This document shows, in pieces, positions 26,447 through 34,812 of a DNA stretch of 64,000 bases. Source of the stretch: Dyadobacter psychrotolerans (lineage in GTDB: Bacteria; Bacteroidota; Bacteroidia; Cytophagales; Spirosomataceae). Location: contig NZ_SMFL01000001.1 of assembly GCF_004349265.1 (NCBI RefSeq), positions 434,001 through 498,000 on the forward strand. The letters run 5' to 3'. Within the stretch, counting starts at the first letter, position 1. The number at the start of each line of letters is the position of its first letter. The notes beneath the pieces are model-generated. The model was not told where the DNA came from. It saw only the letters and a list, made by a program, of their open reading frames with translations, and ran no database searches. The translations under genes and the position numbers were made by a program.

Positions 26447-26773
26447 ATGGCACAGCAATATCGTTTTAATAAAGAACAGGCATCCCGCCGACCAGGAATA
26501 ACGCCTCTTAAGGACGCTATTGACCAAATGTTGGAAAAATACCGGTTGCGGACCAGATTTGACCAGTCCTATGTCACTGCTCATTGGGACAAAATCATGG
26601 GATCTGCCATAGGCTCCAGAACAAAAACAGTCTACATTAAAGACAGGATATTGTTTTTGCAGATTGAATCAGCTCCGTTGAGGAATGAGCTGGTACGGGC
26701 GAAATCTAAGATTATTGAACTGATCAACCGGGAAATGAAAAGCGATCTGGTTGAAGATGTGGTTTTTATATAG
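26447..26773 (+). CDS. DUF721 (DciA-like) protein
   Basis: This protein of 108 residues is a DUF721 member, the family containing DciA, the loader of the replicative helicase in many bacteria. It shows AIDQMLEKYRLRTRFDQ, then VTAHWDKIMG (the conserved W near residue 50), and the basic LFLQIESAPLRNELVRAKSKIIELIN segment (split). I chose the ATG at 26447 because an upstream in-frame ATG (26354) adds an implausible hydrophobic, proline-rich leader and would lie upstream of the likely promoter. In this lineage the family is short and N-terminal only; the helicase-loading role is by homology. It overlaps the next ORF's longest form but not the preferred start. Confidence 0.88.
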   Translation: MAQQYRFNKEQASRRPGITPLKDAIDQMLEKYRLRTRFDQSYVTAHWDKIMGSAIGSRTKTVYIKDRILFLQIESAPLRNELVRAKSKIIELINREMKSDLVEDVVFI

Positions 26774-26810
26774 ATTTTGCTGCTGCTACTCATACAAAGA
26801 TCAACTTCAC

Positions 26811-27731
26811 ATGCCCAAAATCGTAATTCCGCCATTTTTACAAGCCGGCGATAAAATTGGAATTGTTGCCCCTGCCAGTACGATCAGGTACGAAGATGTG
26901 GTTCCGGGAATAAATCTGTTAAAAGAGACCTGGAACCTAGAAGTAGTTGAAGGAAAAACTTTGAAAAGTTCTTTCAACCAGTTTTCTGCCCGTGATGAAG
27001 ATCGGTTGACCGACTTACAGCACATGCTGGATGATTCCTCAATTAAAGCAATTATAGCTGCAAGAGGAGGTTACGGATGTTCCAGGATTATTGACCAGCT
27101 GAATTTCACAAAATTCAAAAAATCGCCAAAATGGATTGTCGGGTTTAGTGATCTGACGGCTATTTTGTCCCAGCTTTTTAATCTTGGGTTTGCAAGTTTG
27201 CATGCACCGATGGTCAAATCTATGATGCAACCCGGTGCAGAAGAGGCAAGAGATTTTTTAGGTAAAATCCTATTCGGAGAATTACCTGAGTACGCCTTAA
27301 CATCACATCCGCTAAACAGGCCAGGTTCTGCTTCGGGTCAGCTTGTCGGGGGAAATCTGTGTCTTTTTGCACATCTTATCGGCTCTGCAACCGAGATTGA
27401 CACAACAGGTAAAATACTGTTTATAGAGGACGTCAATGAATATCTTTATAATCTGGACAGGATGCTTATTCAACTAAAAAGATCCGGAAAACTGAAAAAA
27501 CTGGCAGGCTTGATTGTGGGGCAATTCTCTGACATGCGTGATAACTCTCAGCCTACTTTTGGTAAAGAGGCAAATGAGATCGTACAGGAACATGTTTCAG
27601 AATTTAACTATCCCGTTTGTTTTGATTTCCCCGTCGGTCATGTGTCAGATAATAAACCAATGGTTGTAGGTGCGAATGCCTTTCTTGAAGTAAACAACAA
27701 AGGTGTAAAGTTTGGATACACTCCGAAATAA
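26811..27731 (+). CDS. LD-carboxypeptidase (S66 family)
   Basis: This protein of 306 residues is a LdcA-like S66 serine peptidase, which cleaves the L-Lys/DAP-D-Ala bond of murein tetrapeptides in recycling. The triad is visible: Ser in GFSDLTAIL (about residue 113), Glu in FIEDVNEYLYNLDRM (about 206) and His in FPVGHVSDNKPM (near 282). IGIVAPAS and ARGGYGCSRI are also typical. I chose the ATG at 26811 because the upstream in-frame extension (from 26751) overlaps the DUF721 gene and looks artificial (FCCCYSYK). It follows DUF721 by 37 bases. Confidence 0.92.
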   Translation: MPKIVIPPFLQAGDKIGIVAPASTIRYEDVVPGINLLKETWNLEVVEGKTLKSSFNQFSARDEDRLTDLQHMLDDSSIKAIIAARGGYGCSRIIDQLNFTKFKKSPKWIVGFSDLTAILSQLFNLGFASLHAPMVKSMMQPGAEEARDFLGKILFGELPEYALTSHPLNRPGSASGQLVGGNLCLFAHLIGSATEIDTTGKILFIEDVNEYLYNLDRMLIQLKRSGKLKKLAGLIVGQFSDMRDNSQPTFGKEANEIVQEHVSEFNYPVCFDFPVGHVSDNKPMVVGANAFLEVNNKGVKFGYTPK

Positions 27732-27758
27732 AAACATCGTTTCAACTGACATTAAATT

Positions 27759-28559
27759 ATGGAAACTTTTCAAAATAAAGTTGTCTGGATTACAGGCGCC
27801 TCATCCGGAATTGGAGAAGCAATAACACTTGCATTTGCAAAAGAGGGAGCGAAACTGGTGCTCACTGCAAGGCGTCAGGAAGAACTGCATCGGGTGAAAC
27901 AACTTACAGGCTTACCGGACTCTTCCATTTTGATCCTGCCCATGGATGTAACGGATTTTGATAAAGCAAAACCAGCTGCTGATCTGATTATTGAAACCTT
28001 CGGACGAATTGATATCATGGTTCACAACGCGGGTGTGAGTCAAAGATCTTACATTATCGATACGGATCTGGATGTATACCGGAAACTGATGGATGTTGAT
28101 TTTTACAGTACTGTAGCGATTACAAAAGCCGTTTTGCCCTACATGATAAAACAGAAAAGCGGACATTTCATTGTAATAAGCAGCGTAGCCGGAAAAATCG
28201 GCACCATTATGCGTTCGGGTTACAATGCTGCCAAACATGCATTACACGGCTTTTATGACTCTCTGAGGGCCGAAGGTTATAAAGACAACATTAAAGTAAC
28301 GACAGTTTGTCCGGGTTACATCCGAACAAACATTTCTGTAAACGCACTGAATGAATCCGGAAGCAAATTTGGCAAAATGGATTCAAATCAGGCAAACGGA
28401 ATACCCGCAGAAGAATGCGCAAGGCAGATTTTAAATGCAGTCAGAAAAGATAAAAAAGAAATTTACATTGGCGGGTTCAAAGAAGTCGCCGCAATTTATT
28501 TAAAGCGCTTTCTTCCAAACGTGTTGTTTGATCAGGTTCGCAAGAATATACCGGAGTAA
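27759..28559 (+). CDS. SDR family oxidoreductase (DHRS7-like)
   Basis: This 266-residue protein is a classical NAD(P)-dependent short-chain dehydrogenase. It has TGASSGIGE (about 12-20), HNAGVSQ near residue 90, and the Ser plus YNAAK catalytic motif (about 154-158), followed by CPGYIRTN. The C-terminal IYLKRFLPNVLFDQVRK is like DHRS7/DHRS7B-type lipid-associated reductases. It starts 27 bases after the LD-carboxypeptidase gene and probably shares its transcript. The substrate is unknown. Confidence 0.9.
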   Translation: METFQNKVVWITGASSGIGEAITLAFAKEGAKLVLTARRQEELHRVKQLTGLPDSSILILPMDVTDFDKAKPAADLIIETFGRIDIMVHNAGVSQRSYIIDTDLDVYRKLMDVDFYSTVAITKAVLPYMIKQKSGHFIVISSVAGKIGTIMRSGYNAAKHALHGFYDSLRAEGYKDNIKVTTVCPGYIRTNISVNALNESGSKFGKMDSNQANGIPAEECARQILNAVRKDKKEIYIGGFKEVAAIYLKRFLPNVLFDQVRKNIPE

Positions 28560-28588
28560 GATGTTCAACATTAAGTAGTTAAGGTTCA

Positions 28589-29140
28589 TTAAGCCTTAAT
28601 TTTTCTTAATTCCTTAATGGTTTTAAAAATATATTCGACGCGTTTAGTTACCGAGGTACAAGGAATGAATTTGATGTTATACCCCAAATTCTCATAAGCC
28701 GCAATCAGGGTATCGTGAAGTATACAGGCTTCTTCAAAAGTCTGCCAGCGCTCATCGTCATTAACATAAATTTCTTTCCAGGGTGGTGTGATAAAAACTT
28801 CTTTTGAATACGGAAATATCTTCGCTGCATCATAAAATCGCTGCTCAACCTGCAATCCTCCCGCTTTCAGATATGCTATAACATCAGGAATTCCCCTGTC
28901 AAAAAAAACAATCTCATCTTTTATACCTGCTGAATTGTAGTCAGTTATCATTTTATTCAAAGCAAGATTTGCAAAACAATCTAAATCCTGCCAGGGGACA
29001 CAGCCTGTCGCCAACGCAACCTGCTCACGAATAAGCTGACGTGAAACTTCCTGTTTACAAAGAAATCCTCTTGTCTGGAGTGCTTCAATTAAAGTCGATT
29101 TTCCCGAGCCCGGCCCTCCGGTTATAATGATGTTTGGCAT
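28589..29140 (-). CDS. P-loop ATP-binding protein (AAA_28 / NadR kinase-like)
   Basis: This 183-residue protein has an N-terminal P-loop GGPGSGKSTL (about 7-16), the EVSRQLIREQ stretch and FFDRGIPDV (about 79-87), features of the AAA_28 group of small kinases related to the NadR nicotinamide-riboside kinase domain. It is the last gene of the cobalamin operon, 16 bases after cbiB. The nucleoside or metabolite it phosphorylates is unknown. Its length and position would suit the CobU/CobP slot (adenosylcobinamide kinase), which is otherwise not seen in the window, but it lacks the CobU nucleotidyltransferase motifs I would look for. That role is speculative. Confidence 0.75.
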   Translation of the reverse strand: MPNIIITGGPGSGKSTLIEALQTRGFLCKQEVSRQLIREQVALATGCVPWQDLDCFANLALNKMITDYNSAGIKDEIVFFDRGIPDVIAYLKAGGLQVEQRFYDAAKIFPYSKEVFITPPWKEIYVNDDERWQTFEEACILHDTLIAAYENLGYNIKFIPCTSVTKRVEYIFKTIKELRKIKA

Positions 29141-29156
29141 TTGTAATTGTCTAAAA

Positions 29157-30095
29157 TTATCTCATTAACATCACTGTGCAATCGACCAAAATTACCATCG
29201 CAGAACATACCTTCTGATTAATTCCACTCACAAATCTTATTTCATCCGGCAGAATGATCCTTTCTGCTTCTCCAATAAAGGGTTTCTGCACGACTGTTCC
29301 GTGATAAATGTTTGGCCCGCCGAAACGACAGTTTAAAATTCCCGCTAATGCAGCTTCCGGATGACCGGCGTTAGGACTTTTGTGTTTATCTCCGTATTTC
29401 AATACAAATTGCAAGCCTCTTTTACTTCCTGTTACAAGGATCATTAGTAAAGCCGTAAGCCTGGAAGGAATAAAATTTGCAAAGTCGTCCAGTCGTGCAG
29501 GAAATTTACCAAACCATTCATATCGATCACTCCGATATCCCAGCATAGAATCCATCGTATTGATCATTTTATAAGCCATCATGCCGGGAACGCCCGCAAT
29601 TGCATAATAAAATAAAGGAGCCACAACTCCGTCACTAAGATTTTCAGACATGGTTTCCAGTACGGCAATTCTGATTTGCTGTGCCGTCAATTGTGATGTA
29701 TCTCTTCCCACAATTCTGGAAAGTTGTTTCCTGCCTGCTTCCAGGCCTTCTTTTTCAAGAACAAAAAATACATTTTGTCCTTCCGTAATCAATCCTTTGT
29801 TGGCAAGACCATACCAGACAAAAATACTGTTGACTGAAATGTACAGCCAGTCATTTACACGAAGCAAAAGATAATTCAGATAGAAAAAAAAGGCGAAGCA
29901 GAGAATTGTCAGCAAGGTTGCAAGCAGCATACCCTTGAAAAATCGCCCCTGGTTTTTGTTCAAAAATGTTTCTCCTTTTGCTATCAAATTTCCAAACACC
30001 CGAACCGGATGCGGCCAGTTATCCGGATCGCCCAGCCATAAATCCAATAGGTAACCAACTACCAGCGGCACAATTAGTAATACAGCTCTTTCCAT
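29157..30095 (-). CDS. cbiB: Adenosylcobinamide-phosphate synthase CbiB/CobD
   Basis: This 312-residue integral membrane enzyme joins adenosylcobyric acid with aminopropanol phosphate. It shows GYLLDLWLGDPDNWPHPVR near residues 14-32, SENLSDGVVAPLFYYAIAG (about 150-168) with the family signature, and MINTMDSMLGYRSDRYEWFGKFPARLDD (split here, about 177-205). Several hydrophobic helices occur in the first half. The start overlaps the end of the PLP-enzyme gene by 22 bases, and the product of that enzyme is the likely co-substrate. Confidence 0.94.
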   Translation of the reverse strand: MERAVLLIVPLVVGYLLDLWLGDPDNWPHPVRVFGNLIAKGETFLNKNQGRFFKGMLLATLLTILCFAFFFYLNYLLLRVNDWLYISVNSIFVWYGLANKGLITEGQNVFFVLEKEGLEAGRKQLSRIVGRDTSQLTAQQIRIAVLETMSENLSDGVVAPLFYYAIAGVPGMMAYKMINTMDSMLGYRSDRYEWFGKFPARLDDFANFIPSRLTALLMILVTGSKRGLQFVLKYGDKHKSPNAGHPEAALAGILNCRFGGPNIYHGTVVQKPFIGEAERIILPDEIRFVSGINQKVCSAMVILVDCTVMLMR

Positions 30096-31096
30096 TCTTC
30101 AAGGGCTTTTATCATTAACTGATTTTTTTCCGGACTTAGCGTAGCCAGACGAAAATGCTGACGTGTAAGTCCCCGAAAGTTTCCCGCATCCCGAATCAAC
30201 AATCCATAATTTTCAACTAAAAAGGTTTTAAGCTGAGCTGCGTTTCTGACAATCGTTTTAGCCAGAAAAAAATGTGTTTCGCTCTCTTCTATCCGGATTG
30301 ATTCGTTGGTTTGCAGTTTTTTTACAAATGTGTTTTTGTCTGAAAGTAGTTGTATGACAGGTGGCTGTATGCTCGAAAAATTTTCAAAAATGAACTCTCC
30401 TGCGGAAAGCGCAATTGAATTAACGGTCCATGGCTGCTTGATCCTCATGAGTTGCTCAATCAAATCCTGTTGTGCTGTCACATACCCTAGCCTAAGACCC
30501 GGAATTGCGTAAGTTTTGGTGAGACTTCTTAATACAATAAGATTATCAAATTTTTCGACAAGAGGAATCAACGACTCTCCGTTTGAAGTAAAATCTATAA
30601 AAGCTTCATCGACTACAAAAAGACAGGCAGGATTTCTCTTGATCCAATTTGCTAGCTCCGAAAAAATCAGTCCGGTTGGATTGTTGGGATTACAAATAAA
30701 AACAACATCGCTTCGCAGTCGGGGTGCAAGCAAAGCATCTTCCCAGGCAAGAAAACTTAAATGATGATCGTAAATACTGCAGGCATCTTCGTATTCAGAA
30801 AAAGCAGGAATTACCACCGTTGTCTTTTTAGTTGCAAAAAGCTGGGCAAGCAAATAAATACTTTCCGTGGATCCGCTGTTCACCAGCACCTGTTCCGGCA
30901 AGATATGATGATGAGAGGCAATCTTTTCACGCAAACTTTCCGCCACAACTTCCGGATACCAGTTTACATTGTTCCATCTGTCAAACACATATTCTTTTAG
31001 CCCTTTTGGTTCTCCGCCATACCAGACATTGGTACTAAAATCTGCAATAATTTCTTTTTGATATGTATACCCGTCGTCGCCGTGCCCTTGTAACAT
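30074..31096 (-). CDS. PLP-dependent aminotransferase-fold enzyme, CobC/CobD-like (threonine-phosphate decarboxylase)
   Basis: This 340-residue fold-type I PLP enzyme has the histidinol-phosphate aminotransferase family layout. It begins HGDDGY as the CobD/CobC group does, with NPNNPTGLIF (about 136-145), a PLP-binding DEAFIDF (about 161-167) and the Schiff-base lysine in RSLTKTYAIPGLRLGYV (about 193). Position between cobQ and cbiB makes L-threonine-O-3-phosphate decarboxylase, which supplies aminopropanol phosphate, the most likely activity. A histidinol-phosphate aminotransferase is the alternative but is less likely here. Confidence 0.9.
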   Translation of the reverse strand: MLQGHGDDGYTYQKEIIADFSTNVWYGGEPKGLKEYVFDRWNNVNWYPEVVAESLREKIASHHHILPEQVLVNSGSTESIYLLAQLFATKKTTVVIPAFSEYEDACSIYDHHLSFLAWEDALLAPRLRSDVVFICNPNNPTGLIFSELANWIKRNPACLFVVDEAFIDFTSNGESLIPLVEKFDNLIVLRSLTKTYAIPGLRLGYVTAQQDLIEQLMRIKQPWTVNSIALSAGEFIFENFSSIQPPVIQLLSDKNTFVKKLQTNESIRIEESETHFFLAKTIVRNAAQLKTFLVENYGLLIRDAGNFRGLTRQHFRLATLSPEKNQLMIKALEEWKELYY

Positions 31097-31105
31097 TCTT
31101 AATTT

Positions 31106-32584
31106 TTAAAACTGTAAACTTCTGTAAATTTGCACCATATCCACATTTTCCCGAATCAGGTCCGCTAAGCGGTCATATTGCTGGTCTTTAAATTCCTGAA
31201 AATTATAATAACCCTCAGCAAGCTCAGAGGTGTACGGCGTAAGTAAATTTTCGATGACCACATCATTATCCAAAATTCCGTGAAGGTAAGTGCCCCAGGT
31301 TTTTGCATCTAAGAAATAACCGTCTTTTCTTCCGTCGGCAAACACAGCAACCGGTGATTCTTTTCCCGAAATTTTGGTTTCACCCATGTGAATTTCATAA
31401 CCCAGATTCACTTCCGAACTTTCGCGGAAGGTAAAGTCACACTGCAATGTTGTCTTTTCGGATTGTAAAATGGTACTGACCGGCAAAATTCCAAGTCCGG
31501 GAATTGATTCAATTTCTCCTTCGACATGATATGGATCTTCAATCGTTTCACCCAGCATCTGATATCCTCCACAAATACCGATAACTGTTTTACCTCTTTT
31601 ATGTACTTCCAGAATCGCTCTGGCCAATCCGTTATTTTTAATCGAAAGCATGTCTGCAATTGTATTTTTGCTTCCGGGAACAATTACAATTTCAGCTTTT
31701 GAAACTTCCTCAGGATCATTTGTATAAAATAAATTCACCCGATGGTCACGCTCCAGTCTGTCAAAATCTGTAAAGTTGGAAAGGCGTTTTAACAAAATAA
31801 CAGCAACATTGATTTTGCCCTCCACCGCAGATTTATACTTCGATTCCAGTGAAACAGAATCTTCCTGTTCAATATGAATATCACGAAAATAAGGTAGAAT
31901 TCCGACAACCGGTAAACCTGTTAAATCTTCCAGCATGCGTTTTCCATCTTCAAATAAACGACCGTCACCACGAAATTTATTGATGATGATTCCTTTCATG
32001 CAAGCTTTTTCCTCTTCCGTCAGCAAGGCGATTGTGCCATAGACACTTCCAAAAACACCACCTTTGTCGATATCCCCAACCAGATAAGTGGCGGCACCTG
32101 CATGCGCGGCCATCCGAAGATTGGTGATGTCTCTGTGTTTCAGATTAAGCTCAGAAATACTGCCCGCGCCTTCCATCACGATAGGAGAATATTTTGCAGA
32201 AAGTCTGTCAAAAGCCTCTTTAACCGAAGCAAATAATTCACGGCGGTCGTTAGCCATAAAATATTCGTATGCAGACTGGTTACCAACGGGTTTGCCATTT
32301 AAAATAACTTGCGAAGACTTATCACTTGTAGGTTTTAACAACACCGGATTCATATCTGTGTGGCACGGAATACCGGCGGCTTCTGCCTGCACGGCCTGAG
32401 CACGTCCAAGTTCGAGACCATCAATAGTTACATAACTATTCAGCGACATATTTTGTGCTTTGAAGGGAGCCGGTGTATAACCATCCTGTTTGAAAATTCT
32501 ACAAAAACCGGCAGTAATAACACTTTTCCCAACATCCGACCCGGTGCCGACAAACATAATGGGTCGTAATGGCTTGCTATTCAT
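31106..32584 (-). CDS. cobQ: Cobyric acid synthase CobQ/CbiP
   Basis: This 492-residue glutamine- and ATP-dependent enzyme amidates adenosylcobyrinic acid a,c-diamide at four positions. The N-terminal part is the dethiobiotin-synthetase-like P-loop domain (VGTGSDVGKSVITAGF, about 12-27; EGAGSISELNL about 136-146). The C-terminal part is a class-I glutamine amidotransferase with nucleophile Cys in VIGICGGYQMLG (about 340) and a His in the TYLHGILDND segment. It is adjacent to the PLP enzyme gene (9 bases). The 266 bases upstream hold a palindromic repeat cluster. Confidence 0.95.
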   Translation of the reverse strand: MNSKPLRPIMFVGTGSDVGKSVITAGFCRIFKQDGYTPAPFKAQNMSLNSYVTIDGLELGRAQAVQAEAAGIPCHTDMNPVLLKPTSDKSSQVILNGKPVGNQSAYEYFMANDRRELFASVKEAFDRLSAKYSPIVMEGAGSISELNLKHRDITNLRMAAHAGAATYLVGDIDKGGVFGSVYGTIALLTEEEKACMKGIIINKFRGDGRLFEDGKRMLEDLTGLPVVGILPYFRDIHIEQEDSVSLESKYKSAVEGKINVAVILLKRLSNFTDFDRLERDHRVNLFYTNDPEEVSKAEIVIVPGSKNTIADMLSIKNNGLARAILEVHKRGKTVIGICGGYQMLGETIEDPYHVEGEIESIPGLGILPVSTILQSEKTTLQCDFTFRESSEVNLGYEIHMGETKISGKESPVAVFADGRKDGYFLDAKTWGTYLHGILDNDVVIENLLTPYTSELAEGYYNFQEFKDQQYDRLADLIRENVDMVQIYRSLQF

Positions 32585-32636
32585 GTGTCTTAAATTTTGT
32601 TTTATTTATGAAAAAGGTTTGGGTTAGTTATCAGCA

Positions 32637-32826
32637 GGCTCCTTTCGGAGCCAAACGTTACCGCCGATTTTTTGGCTAGAAACAGGTGGCTCCAAAGGAG
32701 CCTTTACCCCCTACAATTTGAATTAACTAGTATTTTCACATCCAGTAATGCTACAAAAGGCTCTTTAGGAGCTCCCTGTTTCTAGCAACCAAATCCCTTT
32801 CCAATTTCAATGGCTCCGTAGGAGCC
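32637..32826. repeat. Cluster of GGCTCC/GGAGCC palindromes in two inverted units
   Basis: Four hairpin-forming palindromes occur: GGCTCC-tttc-GGAGCC at 32637-32652, GGCTCC-aaa-GGAGCC at 32688-32702, an imperfect one near 32759-32772, and GGCTCC-gta-GGAGCC at 32812-32826. Between them a shared segment GGCTAGAAACAG (32674-32685) appears again in reverse orientation (CTGTTTCTAGC at 32776-32786). The layout is therefore two copies of a unit, one inverted, like a REP doublet. It fills the gap between the chelatase-motor gene and cobQ within one operon. This looks like a genome-wide repeat family, which only a whole-genome search can confirm. Confidence 0.85.
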
Positions 32827-32850
32827 TCCTCTGATGCTGCAACGCCAATT

Positions 32851-34812
32851 TTAATTGTTAATTCGCAAAGAAACTGTCCGTGTAACTTCATCTGAGGAAA
32901 GGTCATCCAATGACAAACATTCTCCACCCAAAACCTTTGCCAGTTCTGCTGCACGGCCAAACCGTAAATAGCCATTCTCTGTATCCAGTACCAGGGCAGG
33001 AATGTGCATTTTTTGGATCATGGCTGCAATTTGTAAAGTCTGTTGCCAGGGATCTCCTCCTCCTCGCACCGGCACATTGGCTTTTCCATCGCTAAGAATT
33101 ACAAGTAATGGCTTTAAATCACGTTCATTTTTGTATCGATCCAAAACCTGTTCTGCCAACTGCATGGCATGTGCCAGTGGGGTTCTTCCTCCTGTTGGCA
33201 AAGTTTCCAATGCTTTTTCGGCCAGATCAATACTTAATGTCGGCTCCAGTAAAATTTCCGCTTCCACTCCCCGGAAAGAAATTACACCAACCATATCCCT
33301 TTTTTGATAAGCATCTTTTAGCAAACTCAGCACACTCCCTTTCACTGCTTCCATACGTTTACCGGCAGCCATGGAACCTGAGGCATCCACAACAAAAAGA
33401 ATCAAATGACCAGCTCTGCCACTTTTGATTTTCTGATGAAGATCCTCTTTTGTAATTTGTAAATGATCCGGGTCACGTAGCAATGCATGCTGAATGGTTT
33501 CAGAAAAGGCAAGGTCTGTTGTTACCGGATTTTTCTCTGTCCGTACCTGAAAGCCTTTAACCGTTCCAATTGCCTTTGTCCTTCTTCCGCTTAATAAATT
33601 CTCCGAAGTAACAGGTAATTCCAATCGAATTTGAGGTATTTCTTTTTGCAAAAGGGGCTGAAATATTTTTTCACTTTGTTCAGGTGGACAAATTCCTTTT
33701 CCTTCAGGTCCGTCTCCGCATTCACCATCTGCTATTTCGCCTGATTTACTTTCGCTATCTGATTGTGAATCTTGGTTTTGATCAGAAGATATTTTATTAC
33801 CATTTTCCGGATTCTGGCCGGCTTGTGGATTTTTGTTTTGTTCAAATGGCCTTTTCCCTTTCCTGTGTACCAAAACCAATTCAGCAGCTTGTTTTACATC
33901 ATCAGCGGTAACGGTTTTTCTATCTGCCAGTGCCGCCAGGGTTACAGCCGTTTTGTAAAGCACAATGTCTGCACGCAAACTGGATACCGACCATTCGATG
34001 CACAGCTGACTTATCAAGGTCAATAAACCTTCCGGCATTTCTACCTGCGGAAGCAATTGCTGCGCTTTTTTAATCTGGTTTTGCAGTGTTTGCTGGGATG
34101 AAACCCATTGAGATAAAAATTGTTCGGGATTGTTTTCAAATGACATTCTCCTTCTCACAACCTCCGTTCTTTCCTTCACATCCATTTGTGATTCCACTTC
34201 AACCATCAAACCAAACCGGTCTAGAAACTGTGGACGAAGATTGCCCTCTTCCGGATTCATGGTGCCGATCAGGATAAATTTTGAAGGATGACTTACCGAT
34301 AAACCTTCGCGCTGGACCGTATTGATTCCCGATGCAGCAACATCTAAAAGTATGTCGACCAGATGATCCTGCAATAAATTTACTTCGTCTATATAAAGAA
34401 TGCCGCGATGTGCGCCCGCCAACAATCCAGGTAAGAATTTTTTCTTTTTTTCAGAAACAATCGCTTCCAGATCGAGACTTCCTAAAACACGGTCTTCGGA
34501 GGCGCCAAGCGGCAGGTCAACGAATGGAACTGCGATATCTTCCAGTTCCGAACTTTGATTAACAAACTGAATATCAGTATTTTTTTCCTTTTCTGATGTA
34601 TTAAAAAGAGAACCCGATACTCTTTGAATCATAGGCATTACGGATGATAAACCTCTGGCTGCTGTACTTTTAGCGGTACCCTTTTCTCCCTTGATCAACA
34701 CACCCCCAATAGAAGGATTAACAGCACAAAGCAGCAAAGCCCTTTTCAGTTTATTTTGTCCGACAATGGCGGAGAACGGGTAATGGTTCATAAAATGTTT
34801 TTTGTCTTTCAC
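32851..34812 (-). CDS. Fused ChlI/ChlD-type AAA+ and VWA chelatase motor subunit
   Basis: This 653-residue protein combines a BchI/ChlI-like AAA+ domain (Walker [10 protein letters not shown] at 42-50, Walker [11 protein letters not shown] near 140, [14 protein letters not shown] as a sensor segment) with a linker of acidic and Gln/Asn/Ser-rich sequence (about 335-380) and a C-terminal von Willebrand A domain whose MIDAS reads VDASGSM (about 470) and TPLAHA. It is the ATP-driven partner of a class-I metal chelatase. Since it overlaps cobN by 4 bases (ATGA), it most likely replaces CobS/CobT in cobalt insertion, as known for CobN-ChlID systems in some bacteria. Confidence 0.92.
   Translation of the reverse strand: MKDKKHFMNHYPFSAIVGQNKLKRALLLCAVNPSIGGVLIKGEKGTAKSTAARGLSSVMPMIQRVSGSLFNTSEKEKNTDIQFVNQSSELEDIAVPFVDLPLGASEDRVLGSLDLEAIVSEKKKKFLPGLLAGAHRGILYIDEVNLLQDHLVDILLDVAASGINTVQREGLSVSHPSKFILIGTMNPEEGNLRPQFLDRFGLMVEVESQMDVKERTEVVRRRMSFENNPEQFLSQWVSSQQTLQNQIKKAQQLLPQVEMPEGLLTLISQLCIEWSVSSLRADIVLYKTAVTLAALADRKTVTADDVKQAAELVLVHRKGKRPFEQNKNPQAGQNPENGNKISSDQNQDSQSDSESKSGEIADGECGDGPEGKGICPPEQSEKIFQPLLQKEIPQIRLELPVTSENLLSGRRTKAIGTVKGFQVRTEKNPVTTDLAFSETIQHALLRDPDHLQITKEDLHQKIKSGRAGHLILFVVDASGSMAAGKRMEAVKGSVLSLLKDAYQKRDMVGVISFRGVEAEILLEPTLSIDLAEKALETLPTGGRTPLAHAMQLAEQVLDRYKNERDLKPLLVILSDGKANVPVRGGGDPWQQTLQIAAMIQKMHIPALVLDTENGYLRFGRAAELAKVLGGECLSLDDLSSDEVTRTVSLRINN

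Noticed and set aside
32751-32975. 74-codon minus-strand ORF covering the palindromic repeats
   Set aside because: It is out of frame with the chelatase motor gene and consists largely of repeat sequence.
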